DNA of 64,000 nucleotides from Austropuccinia psidii (Eukaryota > Basidiomycota > Pucciniomycetes > Pucciniales > Sphaerophragmiaceae), in the NCBI GenBank assembly GCA_023105745.1, contig JALGQZ010000004.1:71041112-71105111 (forward strand). The letters are read 5' to 3'. A model generated the notes under the pieces. That model was given only the letters and a program-made list of their open reading frames with translations. It ran no database searches and was not told the origin of the DNA. Made by a program: the position numbers and the translations under genes. This document shows positions 33,618-45,272 of this stretch, in pieces (position 1 is the first letter of the stretch; the number at the start of each line of letters is the position of its first letter).

Positions 33618-34837
33618 ATGAGTTCCAAACTGACTGAACTCACTGAATCTTCCCCTTCTGCACCGCCACTGTCTGTTCTTCATGGTTCTGGCGTCTTCAG
33701 TCGATTGTCTTCTCCTTCCATGGCGTCTTCTGGCCATTTTGACCCCTCCCAAACATATGATGGGTTCAGAGCAGTTGAAGTTCTTGATCCTGCCTGTACT
33801 GAGTGTTTGGCCAGGGGTAAGGATTGCTTTCAACATTACAATCCTCGATTGTCAAAATGCCATTTCTGCTTTATTGGGAAGAAGCCATGCCTCCGTACCG
33901 GATCAACTTTGTCCCAGGTCAGGAGGCACTTATGGAGTAGGAATGATGGGCCTTATGGGCAGGAATTCCCCATTCTTGAGGAACCTACCCCTGATGCCAC
34001 TTCTGGATTTTCTCAATGTGAGTGATTTGCATTTCTTGGTTGAATTGATGATGATATTTTGATGTAGTGACTGGTTCCAGGCAGAGGGATGTGGCCAGAT
34101 GGACTAATGTTGGAGGGCCCATACACTACAGCTCAGAAATCCCAATTTCAAGGACCAATGCTGATGGAGTGGTGAAAGTAGTGAAAAAACTAAGAAGAAT
34201 TGTTGATTCCCCAACAGATCCAGATGCTGAAGGAAGTGATGAGTTGGATGGTGAAGAAGTTCAAGTTATTCCTCATTCAAGCGGCTATCCATCCAGCAAT
34301 TCCTCTTCTCAACCTCTTGCCAACACCAGATTCCAAAGCCAAGTGATTCCCAACACTCCAAGAACCTTCCAACCAATGCTTGCTTCCATTCCTACAACCC
34401 TTCCTCCTCCTTCACCAACTACTTCCCACACCACCAGGCCTGCCTTGAATCCAGCAGTCAGACCATCTCCAGTTCAACAGCCCAGAAACCCACCCATAAA
34501 CACCTCCCGTCAACTCCAACCTGTGGCCAGCTCCAGCAGAAGAAGAGATGGATTGTCTCCTTTGCCGTTTCCTGCCGCTCAAGTTTTTCAAAGAAGAGAA
34601 CGTTGGCCTATCCGGGTTCCCAGAGAAGATCCCAACGCGGCTAGTGAAAATCAAGATGCTGTGGCCAGATTATTCAGGAGGGTTGATAGAAATAGCAGAG
34701 AGGTGATTATGTATGCCAATTACAGGACTATTCCAGGTACTGCTTCTGAAGAGATGGCTGCAAAATTTGCCTGGTATGAAGATGAGTTGATAAATGATTT
34801 CCAGAGAACTTTTGATGACTTGGGTAGAGATAACTAG
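33618..34837 (+). CDS. antisense accessory gene of element F: zinc-cluster protein, 389 aa
   Basis: Runs opposite to pol. Exon 1 is 33618-34017, then a 50-nt intron (GTGAGT...GATGTAG, 34018-34067), then exon 2 34068-34837; the joint reads ATSGFSQLTGSRQRDV in frame. Starts MSSKLTELTESSPSAPP. Residues 60-91 contain six Cys spaced CX2CX6CX10CX2CX6C, exactly the fungal Zn2Cys6 (Gal4-type) consensus, though with few of the usual basic residues between Cys 2 and 3. An acidic segment follows (DSPTDPDAEGSDELDGEE), then a long Pro/Ser-rich linker and a conserved-looking C-terminus (DAVARLFRRVDRNSREVIMY ... FQRTFDDLGRDN). There is no stop inside, although F's pol is dead. Zinc-cluster proteins usually bind CGG triplets in DNA; that role here is inference. 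I recall many close copies in Austropuccinia psidii, unchecked. Confidence 0.8.
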
Positions 34838-35625
34838 TTTTCCTTTTCCTTGTTTGTGTTTGGTTTGACTTCTATCCCCACTCTTATAACTACTAAAAAA
34901 TAAGAAATAAAAAAGATAATGGAACCTCCCAATACATGATTTGGGGAGGGGATGCTGCTGCTTTAAAGAAATAAAAGAAAGAAAATTATACAAGTAAAGA
35001 AAGAAGAAAATAAAGGAATAAGAGAAAATGAGAATAAAGAAAGAAATAAAGAAAAATCCTGATGGTTGGTCCTTCTTGTGGTGAGCTGCTTGATTCTGGC
35101 CAAGAAGTGTCTGAAAAATGAAACCCAAGCATTTGATGCTCACAGAGTGGCCAAGGTAATGTTTTACAAGAAGTAGAACCCTCAGGGATGCATACCAGGA
35201 GATGGAACTTACTTTCATAACTCCCACTCCCCACCAAGCATCATAAACTGAAATAAATTGCCATAAATGCCTTCTGAAATGATTTGCCATAAATGACTTC
35301 TGAAATGAATTGCCGTAATTGACTTGAAGTAATAAATGTCTTGAATTATGATGATTGGCATAAAATGAAATGATAATAAAGAAAGAAATGAAAAAATAAA
35401 GAAAGAAAACATTGGGCCATATCTTGATAAGGTCCAAATGGAGGGTATCGATGTTGTATGCTTCCTGAGCCTGTCCAAAGAAATGACAAGTGCTCACAAA
35501 GTGGCCAAGGTGATGCTTACCACACCATATGGGTAGAATACCCCCTTAAAGGTGCATGCCAGGAGAGGAACTTACTTTCATAACTTCTTCTCCCCACCAA
35601 GCACCATAAATCAAACTCTTGAGGT
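34838..35625 (-). other. 3' noncoding modules downstream of F pol
   Basis: Two related modules on the Pol strand, each starting TGCTTGGTGGGGAG and each looking like an intron. Module 1 runs from GTAAGT at 35575 to TTTGGACAG ending at 35471 (105 nt). Module 2 runs from GTAAGT at 35212 to TTTTTCAG ending at 35111 (102 nt). Between them are ATTCATTTATGGCAA-type short repeats. No coding seen. Confidence 0.6.
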
Positions 35626-38490
35626 TTATGGACCAGGCTTGTCTGGATACAATGAATGGAAATCCTTGACAAGGTCTGGTGAGTTGGTAAGGTTGGAAGA
35701 TGGTTCCCAAGTGGTTCTTTCTGGGTCTTCACTGAATCCTTTCCACTCTACAAGATACCATAATTTTCCTCTTTTGAGTTTTGAGTCCAGAACCTGAGCC
35801 ACTTCCCATTCTTCTTGCTCTTCCACTAAAGCTGGTGGTGGCGGCAATCGATGTCGATTTGGGATAGTTGAATGCTTGACTGGTTCTAATAAGGACACAT
35901 GGAATACAGGGTGAACTGTCTTCCATTGCTGAGGCAACTTGAGGTGATATGCATGGCTGCCAATCTTCTTAAGAACTTCAAAGGGTCACAACCATCTTTC
36001 TGATAATTTCTTGGTGGGTCTTGTTGTCTTGATGTTCTTGGAAGCCAGGCATACTTTGTCCCCAGGTTGGAAATCAGGTGGAATTGCTCTATTTCTATCT
36101 GCATACTTCTTGAATCTCCTTATTGCTGACTCTAATTCTTCTTTGACAACTTGCTCTACTGATTGGAGTTTTGTTGATAACTTTCCAGCAGGTGAGTCTT
36201 GAGAAATATGGATTGAGTCAAAGCTGGGATTTCTTCCATAAATGGTGAAAAAAGTTGATTGCTTGGTGGATGAATGTTCTGCATTATTATAGGCAAATTC
36301 AGCCAGAGGGAGCCAGGTGTACCAGTCATCTTGATGATAGCTGACATACATCCAAAGGTACTGTTCTAGTATCTGATTTACCCTCTCTGTCTGTCCATCT
36401 GTTTCAGGGTGAAAGGCAGTTGAAAGATCTCTTGATATCTTGAGCTGCTGACACAATTGAGTCCAAAATGATGAAACAAATAAGGATCCTCTATCACTGA
36501 CAATACTGACTGGAAGTCCATGCTTGGAAAATACATTACTAATGAATATTTCAGCTAAATCCAGAGCAGTGATTGTGCCATAAGTTGGAATGAAGATTGC
36601 CATTTTTGAGAATCTGTCCACAGCTACTAAAATTGAATCAAAGTTGTTTGACAGTGGCAATTGAGTGATGAAGTCCATTGATAATGAATTCCAAGGACCA
36701 GACGGAATTGAAAGAGGCTTGAGTAATCCAAACTTCTTGTGATGAATGTTCTTGTTTCTTGAACATTGCTGACATGAGGACACATAGTCCTTGATGAATT
36801 GATTCATGCCAGCCCAATAAAAATCCCTCTTGATGAGCTTGAGGGTCTTCTCCTGGCCAGGGTGGCCAGCCAAAGGTGAGTCACGACGCTTTTGAAGAAT
36901 ATTGAGTTGAAGTTCTTCATTGCTTGGGTTTACCACTCTATCTTTGAATAATAATAACTTGACTTGAGGTTCAAGAGAATAATCTGGAACTGATTCACCT
37001 CTTGCTAGTTGCTTGAGTATTTCTTTATAGTCTTTGTCTTGCCATACTTCTTTTTGAATCTTGTCCACTAAATCTGAGAAAATTTCCACTTTGATTGAGA
37101 AGAATTTTGACTCTTGAATTCCATCTTGCTTGAGTACTTGATGAAACTTTTGAGGATTCTTGCTGATGAAGTCCACCCCCCTCTCTGGGTACACGTCGTC
37201 CCGACGTGACAAGGCATCTGGCAAAGTGGCCAGCCTGCCTGGGCGGTAAGTGATAGTGAAATGAAATTCTGAGAGAAATTCAGCCCAATGGGCCTGACGG
37301 CGAGTAAGAACTTTGGAAGACATGAAAAACTGCAAGGAAGAGTGGTCTGTCAAGACCTCAAAAGGATTGGAAAGAGAAAGAAGAAATGCCCTCCAGCGCT
37401 TGAGAGCCCAAACTATGCCAAGGAGTTCCTTGTCATGAATTTCATAGTTGAGTTCAGCTGGTAAGAGCTTGCGACTATCAAATGCAATGGGATGCTTTCC
37501 TGAGTCATTCACCTGGCTCAGTACGGCGCCCAAAGCATAATCAGAAGCATCAGTCTCTACTATAGTAGGTAGAGAAGGATTAAAGTGAGATAAGATAGGA
37601 GCAGAGGTGAAAGCTTCTTTGAGTGCTTGAAACTGACTAAGAGCTTCCTCATTGAAGATGAAAGGAGAATCTTTTTTGAGAAGGGAAGTGAGAGAAGTGA
37701 TTTTTTTGGAATAATTTTTAATGAAACAACGATAAAAATTGGCAAAGCCAAGAAAGGATTGAAGAGCCTTGATGTTTTTGGGCTGAGGCCAATTGAGGAT
37801 TTGCTGAACTTTTGAAGAATCCATCTTGAGGCCATCACTTGAAACAACATAGCCCAAGTATTCCACACTTGAGGCATGGAATACACACTTGGAGGCTTTG
37901 TCAAACAGATTATTGTCCCTCAGTCTTTGGAGGACAGAGGCCACATGTTTGACATGTTCCTCCTCAGAACTGGAAAAGACCATAATATCATCCAGATAAA
38001 CCACAACAAACACATCCAAAAAATCTGCAAAGATATCATTTACTAGATTTTGGAAAGAAGCAGGAGCATTGGTCAAACCAAATGGCATGACCAAATACTC
38101 ATAACTGCCATATTTGGTTCTAAAAGCAGTTAAGTGCTCATCCCCCTCTTTGATTCTCAGAAGGTTATAAGCACCAAGCAAATCTATCTTGGAGAAGATA
38201 GTGGAACTGTTGAATACGGTAAGAAGCTGGTTCATAGGAGGAACAGGGTATCTGTTCTTCCTAGTTACAGCATTGAGTTTGCGGTATTCAACACACAAAC
38301 AAAGACCTCCATCCTTTTTCTTGACAAAAAGGACAGGTGCTCCTGTTGAAGAGGAGCTTGGTCTAATGAAACCTTTCTCTACATTCTCTGAAATGTAGGC
38401 CCGCAGTGTTTCTGACTCTTGATTTGATAATGAGTAGATAACACCAATTGGAGGTAGAAGACCCTCCAATTCAATATGGTGATCACAGGC
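35626..38490 (-). pseudogene. pol: pol of element F: RT to chromodomain
   Basis: One frame from 38490 down to 35626 with a single TGA at 35986-35988 (LSERWL*PFEVLKK; E and D have Gly). RT: KLNAVTRKNRYPVPP, LVMPFGLTNAPASFQNLVND, VYLDDIMVFSSS. RNase H: VETDASDYALGAVLSQ, YEIHDKELLGIVWALKRW. Integrase: HPGQEKTLKLIKRDFYWAG with CQQC; core SMDFITQLPLS, IVSDRGSLFVSSFW, FHPETDGQTERVNQILEQ. Chromodomain 35640-35860: EEWEVAQVLDSKLKRGKLWY, LVEWKGFSEDPERTTWEP. The 5' part lies at 57009-57566 beyond element E. The nonsense would remove the GPF segment and chromodomain. Confidence 0.9.
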
Positions 38491-39251
38491 TGTCACAGGG
38501 GCTCTTCGAAGTGAAGAGGGCCTGGCACTCAGTAAACTGGGACTCACTTATGGAGGGCTCAAGGATAGGATAAGAATGGATACACTTAAGAGTGTTAAAG
38601 TGTAATTACTAAAAGAATGAATATAAGAAGCAGCAACAAAAAGAATAAGAATAAAGAATAGAAGAGCCAACCACAAACAAGTCCAAGTCCACTGTTTCAA
38701 CCTGTCAGAATGGAAAGAGAAGGGTTAATAAGGATTTGGCCACCCAACTCATACTGTACAGGCGAAGAGAGAAAATGCAAAGACTAACTTAGAATTAAAT
38801 AATTATAATACCCAAATATAAGGATAAGAATAATTATAAAATAATAAATAAACTAAATTAATTAACTGGGAAAAAGTCCCCAGGGGGGAGAAAGAGGGGC
38901 TGGTATATGTGAGAATCACCAGCCCTGATCCAGAGGAAGAATTTTCATGAGAATATTTGATGATTGAATTGAGTCTGGCCAATACAGGTCCTGTACGGCT
39001 GTACAGAACCTGTACAAGAGGTGTGGTGTATTTGAGTGATCATACAGTTCCTTATTGGTGTATTGAAACTGTATTGGCTGAATCCAGCCTGTACAGGTAT
39101 TGACAGGCTGTATTGAGGTACCAAGCTGTATTAATGTTCAGAATGAAGGTTGCTGACATTGAATGCTGATACAAATGCTGGATCTGCTGATTTGGGGTGT
39201 TTGAGTGGGTGTATGAATGAATACCCTTACCCCTGATGAGTGGTTGTTACA
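38491..39251 (-). repeat. 3' LTR of element E (761 bp)
   Basis: TGTCACAGGGGC...GGTTGTTACA on the plus strand, followed by the polypurine-tract complement GTATCCCCCTCTTG. Flanked on the left by CAGGC. Confidence 0.95.
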
Positions 39252-41055
39252 GTATCCCCCTCTTGAAACTGGTGGGCTCCTGAACACCATAATACCCTGC
39301 CAATGTTGAGTGGCATTTCACTACCCCACACAATTCTTTGAAAATTTTTCTTTTGACCATAATCTCGAAATCCTTCTCCATCTCTTCTCTTGTCAATTAA
39401 ATTCATTCCCCCCTTCTTTAACTTTGAGTAAATACCCCACTTCGAACTGTTCTTCTGATTTCAATAACTGACGTCCTTGGGGCGTGGCCTTGGGTTGTAT
39501 CCCAAAATGATGGCCACTGAGCTCTTGTGCTCAAAAAATGGTGCCAGATGAGTATATGAAGTGTACTCATCTGGCCAGCCCAATCAAGGAAAATGATGGT
39601 GACAAGAATTCAGGGGTCTTGTCCCCAATGGCCTTCAAAATGCCTCAACCAGCCCTTATAGTGATTTTGGGCTGGTGCCTTCTCTATGGAGGATCTTGAG
39701 AATCCTTGAATTTATGGCCATTTTGGCCTCTTTTGGATCCTTGGTGTCTTTGGGGTGAAATGTGGTTCATGGCCAGTTCTGGCCTTTTCTTGGGTCCTGG
39801 GTGTTTTTGATGTGATTTTGGGTCATGGCCAATTTTGGCCTTTTCTTTGGATTTTGCAACTTTCTGGCCCTTTTTGGCCTTTTGAAGTATTTGAGGTTTT
39901 ACGGTCCGTGGGCCGTACGCCGCGGTCCGCGGTCCGTGGGGGTTAATGGAAGCCCCCAGGACCAAAATGGACCCCTTGGGCCCAAATTTGCTGGTGACCC
40001 AAGGGGGTCATGGGACCTAAAATGGCCCAAAAACAATAAATTCACCTTTATGGCCTGGACCCATTGGTGGGGTCCAGGACCACCAAAACTTGGCCTCCCC
40101 CAAACTTGCAGGGGAGGCCCCCCATGCTGACTCCAGACCCCAAAGGGGCCTTGGACCTTGACTTTGAGAGGTTTTGAGGGGGGCCATGATTGACTTGTGG
40201 CCCAATTCCCTTGAGGTCGAACCTTTAACTTGACGTGGACTTGACGCTTTGGGTCGAGTGAAATCCAGTGTCTTGTTCCTATTCACGGTTGGTTTGACTC
40301 CTATTCATGCTCTTATAATAACTAATAAATGAGATAAGATAAACTGATTAAAATAATAAAAGAACCTCCCAATACGTGATTTGGGGAGGGGATTCTGCTG
40401 CTTTAAAGAAATAAAAGAAAGAAAATTATACAAGTAAAGAAAGAGAGAAAGATAAAAGAATGAGAGAAAATGAGAGTAAAGAAAGAAATAAAGAAAAATT
40501 CCTGATGGTTGGTCCTTCTTTTGGTGAGTTGCTTGATTTTGGCCAATAAGTGTCTGAAAAAATGAAAACCAAGCATTTTGATGCTCACAGAGTGGCCAAG
40601 GTGATGTTTTACAAGAAGTAGAACCCTCAGGGATGCATACCAGGAGATGGAACTTACTTTCATAACTTCCACTCCCCACCAAGCACCATAAAATTGAAAG
40701 AATTGCCATAAATGACTTCTGAGATGAATTGCCATAAATGACTTCTGAAATGAATTGCCGTAATTGACTTGAAGTAATGAATGTCTTGAATTATGATGAT
40801 TGGCATAAAATGAAATGATAAATAGAGAAAGAAATAAAAAATAAAGAAGAAAACATTGGGCCATATCTTGATAAGGTCCAAATGGAGGGTATTGATGTTG
40901 TATGCTTCCTAAACCTGTCCAAAGAAATGGCAAGTGCTCACAAAGTGGCCAAGGTGATGCTTACCACAACATATGGGTAGAATACCCCCTTAAAGGTGCA
41001 TGCCAGGAGAGGAACTTACTTTCATAACTTCTTCTCCCCACCAAGCACCATAAAA
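39252..41055 (-). other. 3' noncoding region of element E (antisense gene deleted)
   Basis: Keeps the TTTTGGCC-rich stretch, the CGG/CCG block (39899-39941) and the two intron-like modules (GTAAGT at 41019 to CAG ending at 40915; GTAAGT at 40657 to CAG ending at 40554). Where F has the 1.2-kb antisense gene, E goes from GACGTGGACTTGACG (about 40230) almost directly to the sequence that follows the gene in F (GGTTTGACT). No coding left. Confidence 0.7.
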
Positions 41056-44000
41056 TCAAACTCTTAAGGTATTTGGACCAGGCTTGTCTGGATACAATGA
41101 ATGGAAATCCTTGACAAGGTCTGGTGAGTTGGTAAGGTTGGAAGATGGTTCCCAAGTGGTTCTTTCTGGGTCTTCACTGAATCCTTTCCACTCTACAAGA
41201 TACCATAATTTACCTCTTTTGAGTTTTGAGTCCAGAACCTGAGCCACTTCCCATTCTTCTTGCTCCTCCACTAAGGCTGGTGGTGGCGGCAATTGATGTC
41301 GATTTGGGATAGTTGATTGCTTGACTGGTTCTAAGAGGGACACATGGAATACAGGGTGAACTGTCTTCCATTGCTGAGGCAACTTGAGGTGATATGCATG
41401 GCTGCCAATCTTCTTCAGAACTTCAAAGGGTCCCAACCATCTTTCTGATAATTTCTTGGTGGGTCTTGTTGTATTGATGTTCTTGGAAGCCAGCCATACT
41501 TTGTCCCCAGGTTGGAAATCAGGTGGAATTGCTCTATTTCTAACTGCATACTTCTTGAATCTCCTTATTGCTGACTCTAATTCTTCTTTGACAACTTGCT
41601 GTACTGATTGGAGTTTTGTTGATAACTTTCCAGCAGGTGAGTCTTGAGAAATATGGATTGAGTCAAAGCTGGGATTTCTTCCATAAATGGTGAAAAAAGG
41701 TGATTGCTTGGTGGATGAATGTTCTGCATTATTATAGGCAAATTCAGCCAGAGGGAGCCAGGTGTACCAGTCATCTTGATGATAGCTGACATACATCCAA
41801 AGGTACTGTTCTAGTATCTGATTTACCCTCTCTGTCTGTCCATCTGTTTCAGGGTGAAAGGCAGTTGAAAGATCTCTTGATATCTTGAGCTGCTGACACA
41901 ATTGAGTCCAAAATGATGAAACAAATAAGGATCCTCTATCACTGACAATACTGACTGGAAGTCCATGCTTGGAAAATACATGACTAATGAATATTTCAGC
42001 TAAATCCAGAGCAGTGATTGTGCCATAAGTTGGAATGAAGATTGCCATTTTTGAGAATCTGTCCACAACTACTAAAATTGAATCAAAGCTGTTTGACAGT
42101 GGCAATTGAGTGATGAAGTCCATTGATAATGAATTCCAAGGACCAGACGGAATTGAAAGAGGCTTGAGTAATCCAAACTTCTTGTGATGAATGTTCTTGT
42201 TTCTTGAACATTGCTGACATGAGGACACATAGTCCTTGATGAATTGATTCATGCCAGCCCAATAAAAATCCCTCTTGATGAGCTTGAGGGTCTTCTCCTG
42301 GCCAGGATGGCCAGCCAATGGTGAGTCATGACGCTTTTGAAGAATATTGAGTTGAAGTTCTTCATTGCTTGGGATTACCACTCTATCTTTGAATAATAAT
42401 AACTTGGCTTGAGGTTCAAGAGAATAATCTGGAACTGATTCACCTCTTGCTAGTTGCTTGAGTATTTCTTTATAATCTTTGTCTTGCCATACTTCTTTTT
42501 GAATCTTGTCCACTAAATCTGAGAAAATTTTCACTTTGATTGAGAAGAATCTTGACTCTTGAATTCCATCTTGCTTAAGTATTTGATGAAAATTATGAGG
42601 ATTCTTGCTGATGAAGTCCACCCCCCTCTCTGGGTACACGTTGTCCCGACGTGACAAGGCATCCGGCAAAGTGGCCAGCCTGCCTGGGCGGTAAGTGATA
42701 GTGAAATGAAATTCTGAGAGAAATTCAGCCCAACGGGCCTGACGACGAGTAAGAACTTTGGAAGACATGAAAAACTGCAAGGAAGAGTGGTCTGTCAAGA
42801 CCTCAAAAGGATTGGAAAGAGCAAGAAGAAATGCCCTCCAGCGCTTGAGAGCCCAAACTATGCCAAGGAGTTCCTTGTCATGAATTTCATAGTTGAGTTC
42901 AGCTGGTAAGAGCTTGCGACTATCAAATGCAATGGGATGCTTTCCAGAGTCATTCACCTGACTCAGTACGGCGCCCAATGCATAATCAGAAGCATCAGTC
43001 TCTACAATAGTAGGTAGAGATGGATTGAAATGAGATAAGATAGGAGCAGAGGTGAAAGCTTCTTTGAGTGCTTGAAACTGACTAAGAGCTTCCTCATTGA
43101 AGATGAAAGGAGAGTCTTTTTTGAGAAGGGAAGTGAGAGAAGTGATTTTTTTGGAATAATTTTTAATAAAACAATGATAAAAATTGGGAAAGCCAAGAAA
43201 GGATTGAAGAGCTTTGATGTGTCTGGGCTGAGGCCAATTGAGGATTTGCTGAACTTTTGAAGAATCCATCTTGAGGCCATCACTTGAAACAACATAGCCC
43301 AAGTATTCCACACTTGAGGCATGGAATACACACTTGGAGGCTTCGGCAAATAGATTATTGTCCCTCAGTCTTTGGAGGACAGAGACCACATGTTTGACAT
43401 GTTCCTCCTCAGAACTGGAAAAGACCATAATATCATCTAGATAAACCACAACAAACACATCCAAAAAATCTGCAAAGATATCATTTACTAGATTTTGGAA
43501 AGAAGCAGGAGCATTGGTCAAACCAAATGGCATGACCAAATACTCATAACTGCCATATTTGGTTCTAAAGGCAGTTAAGTGCTCATCCCCCTCTTTGATT
43601 CTCAGAAGGTTATATGCACCACGCAAATTTATCTTGGAGAAGATAGTGGACCCATTGAATACGGTAAGAAGCTGGTTCATAGGATGAACAGGGTATCTGT
43701 TCTTCCTAGTGACAGCATTGAGTTTGCGGTAGTCAACACACAAACGAAGACCTCCATCCTTTTTCTTGACAAAAAGGACAGGTGCTCCTGTTGAAGAGGA
43801 GCTTGGTCTAATGAAACCTTTCTCTACATTCTCTGAAATGTAGGCCCGCAGTGTTTCTGACTCTTGATTTGATAATGAGTAGATAACACCAATTGGAGGT
43901 AGAAGACCCTCCAATTCGATATGGTGATCACAGGTGTGGTGTGGAGGAAGTTTCTCTGCTTTCACCTTGGAGAATACATCCAAATATTGGTGATAAGCAG

Positions 44001-44505
44001 GAGGAACAACCTTCAACACAGTTTCAATTTCTTCTGGCTCTTCCTCCTCATCCCACTGCTCCTCCAGGGATGCATGAAAGGATAAGGGAGGAAGGTCCAT
44101 ATCCCCTTGAAAGAGATGAAGTGAAGATATGGCAACATCTTCTCCAACATCCTTTATCTCTTTGAAGACTTCATCTCTTAATGGAAGTAATGACTGAGAG
44201 GGAATAATGGAAGGAATATGGACAGAAGAAGGAAGGGAAGGTGTCTTAAGTTCACCAACCAGAGCAACACTGTTGACAGCAGTGGCAAAGTCATTACTAG
44301 TAGAAGGAATAATACCACTAGAATCCTTATGATTAGAATCATAGGTGATCAATCCATTTTTCCAATCAATAATGGGATTAAAATGGTAAAGGAAATCATA
44401 GCCCAATATCAGGTCTTCTCCCTTGGGTGAATCTATGATAAAGAAGTCCCATTCAAAGCTTGGGAAGGAAGGCAAGTCAACTACCCACTTGGTATAATGG
44501 GTGAT
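41056..44505 (-). CDS. pol: pol of element E, main part (protease end to chromodomain), cut by D
   Basis: Open from the D insertion site at 44505 to the stop at 41056. Order: protease tail VDLPSFPSFEWDFFIIDSPK and ILGYDFLYHFNP; linker; RT with VYLDDIMV (about 43428-43446); RNase H (ETDASDYALG, HDKELLGIVWALKRW, TDHSSLQFF); integrase zinc finger and core (MDFITQ, SDRGSL, TDGQTERVNQILE); LGPFEVLKKIGSHAYHLKLP; chromodomain (EEWEVAQVLDS...VEWKGFSEDPERTTWEPSSN) and end PDKPGPNTLRV. The best-preserved pol of the window, with no nonsense codon. The 5' part is at 53928-54193. D splits it in the codons for ITHYTK, so it cannot be translated whole now. Confidence 0.9.
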   Translation of the reverse strand: MTHYTKWVVDLPSFPSFEWDFFIIDSPKGEDLILGYDFLYHFNPIIDWKNGLITYDSNHKDSSGIIPSTSNDFATAVNSVALVGELKTPSLPSSVHIPSIIPSQSLLPLRDEVFKEIKDVGEDVAISSLHLFQGDMDLPPLSFHASLEEQWDEEEEPEEIETVLKVVPPAYHQYLDVFSKVKAEKLPPHHTCDHHIELEGLLPPIGVIYSLSNQESETLRAYISENVEKGFIRPSSSSTGAPVLFVKKKDGGLRLCVDYRKLNAVTRKNRYPVHPMNQLLTVFNGSTIFSKINLRGAYNLLRIKEGDEHLTAFRTKYGSYEYLVMPFGLTNAPASFQNLVNDIFADFLDVFVVVYLDDIMVFSSSEEEHVKHVVSVLQRLRDNNLFAEASKCVFHASSVEYLGYVVSSDGLKMDSSKVQQILNWPQPRHIKALQSFLGFPNFYHCFIKNYSKKITSLTSLLKKDSPFIFNEEALSQFQALKEAFTSAPILSHFNPSLPTIVETDASDYALGAVLSQVNDSGKHPIAFDSRKLLPAELNYEIHDKELLGIVWALKRWRAFLLALSNPFEVLTDHSSLQFFMSSKVLTRRQARWAEFLSEFHFTITYRPGRLATLPDALSRRDNVYPERGVDFISKNPHNFHQILKQDGIQESRFFSIKVKIFSDLVDKIQKEVWQDKDYKEILKQLARGESVPDYSLEPQAKLLLFKDRVVIPSNEELQLNILQKRHDSPLAGHPGQEKTLKLIKRDFYWAGMNQFIKDYVSSCQQCSRNKNIHHKKFGLLKPLSIPSGPWNSLSMDFITQLPLSNSFDSILVVVDRFSKMAIFIPTYGTITALDLAEIFISHVFSKHGLPVSIVSDRGSLFVSSFWTQLCQQLKISRDLSTAFHPETDGQTERVNQILEQYLWMYVSYHQDDWYTWLPLAEFAYNNAEHSSTKQSPFFTIYGRNPSFDSIHISQDSPAGKLSTKLQSVQQVVKEELESAIRRFKKYAVRNRAIPPDFQPGDKVWLASKNINTTRPTKKLSERWLGPFEVLKKIGSHAYHLKLPQQWKTVHPVFHVSLLEPVKQSTIPNRHQLPPPPALVEEQEEWEVAQVLDSKLKRGKLWYLVEWKGFSEDPERTTWEPSSNLTNSPDLVKDFHSLYPDKPGPNTLRV

Positions 44506-45272
44506 TGTCACAGGGGCTCTTCGAAGTGAAGAGGGCCTGGCACTCAGTAAACTGGGACTCACTTATGGAGGGCTCAAGGATAGGATAAGATGAGATACAC
44601 TTAAGAGTGTTAAAGATGAGTTACTAAAAGGATGAATATAAGAAAAGCAGCAACAAAAGAAATAAGAAGAAGAAAATAGAAGAGCCAACCACAAACAAGT
44701 CCAAGTCCACTGTTTCAACCTGTCAGAATGGAAAGAGAAGGGTTAATAAGGATATGGCCACCCAACTCATACTGTACAGGCGAAGAAAGAAAAGAGGCAA
44801 AGACTAACGTAAGATTAAATAAATATAATACCCAAAATATAAGGATAAGAATATTCAGTTAATAATAAATCAACTAAATTAATTAACTGGGGAAAAGTCC
44901 CCAGGGGGGAGAAAGAGGGGCTGGTATATGTGAGAATCACCAGCCCTCATCCAGAGAAGAATTTTCATGAGAATAATTGATTGTTGAATTGAGTCTGGCC
45001 AATACAGGTCTTGTACGGCTGTACAGAACCTGTACAAGGGGTGTGGTGTATTGGAGTGATCATACAGTTTCATACTGGTGTATTGAAACTGTATTGGGTG
45101 AATCCAGCCTGTACAGGTATTGACAGGCTGTATTGAGGTACCAAGCTGTATGCATGTTCAGAATGAAGGTTGCTGAACTTGAATGCTGATACAAATGCTG
45201 GATCTGCTGATTTGGGGTGTTTTGAGTGGGTGTATGACTGAATACCCTTACCCCTGATGAGTGGTTGTTACA
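44506..45272 (-). repeat. 3' LTR of element D (767 bp)
   Basis: TGTCACAGGGGC...GGTTGTTACA on the plus strand; polypurine-tract complement at 45273-45286. One mismatch to the other LTR. Confidence 0.95.

Noticed and set aside
34670..35497. 275-codon minus-strand ORF downstream of F pol (similar ones in E and D)
   Set aside because: AT-rich, Phe/Ser-rich shadow that crosses the intron-like modules; its codons do not stay conserved between F, E and D.
44218..44430. Short plus-strand ORFs opposite the protease
   Set aside because: Shadows of the conserved pol frame.
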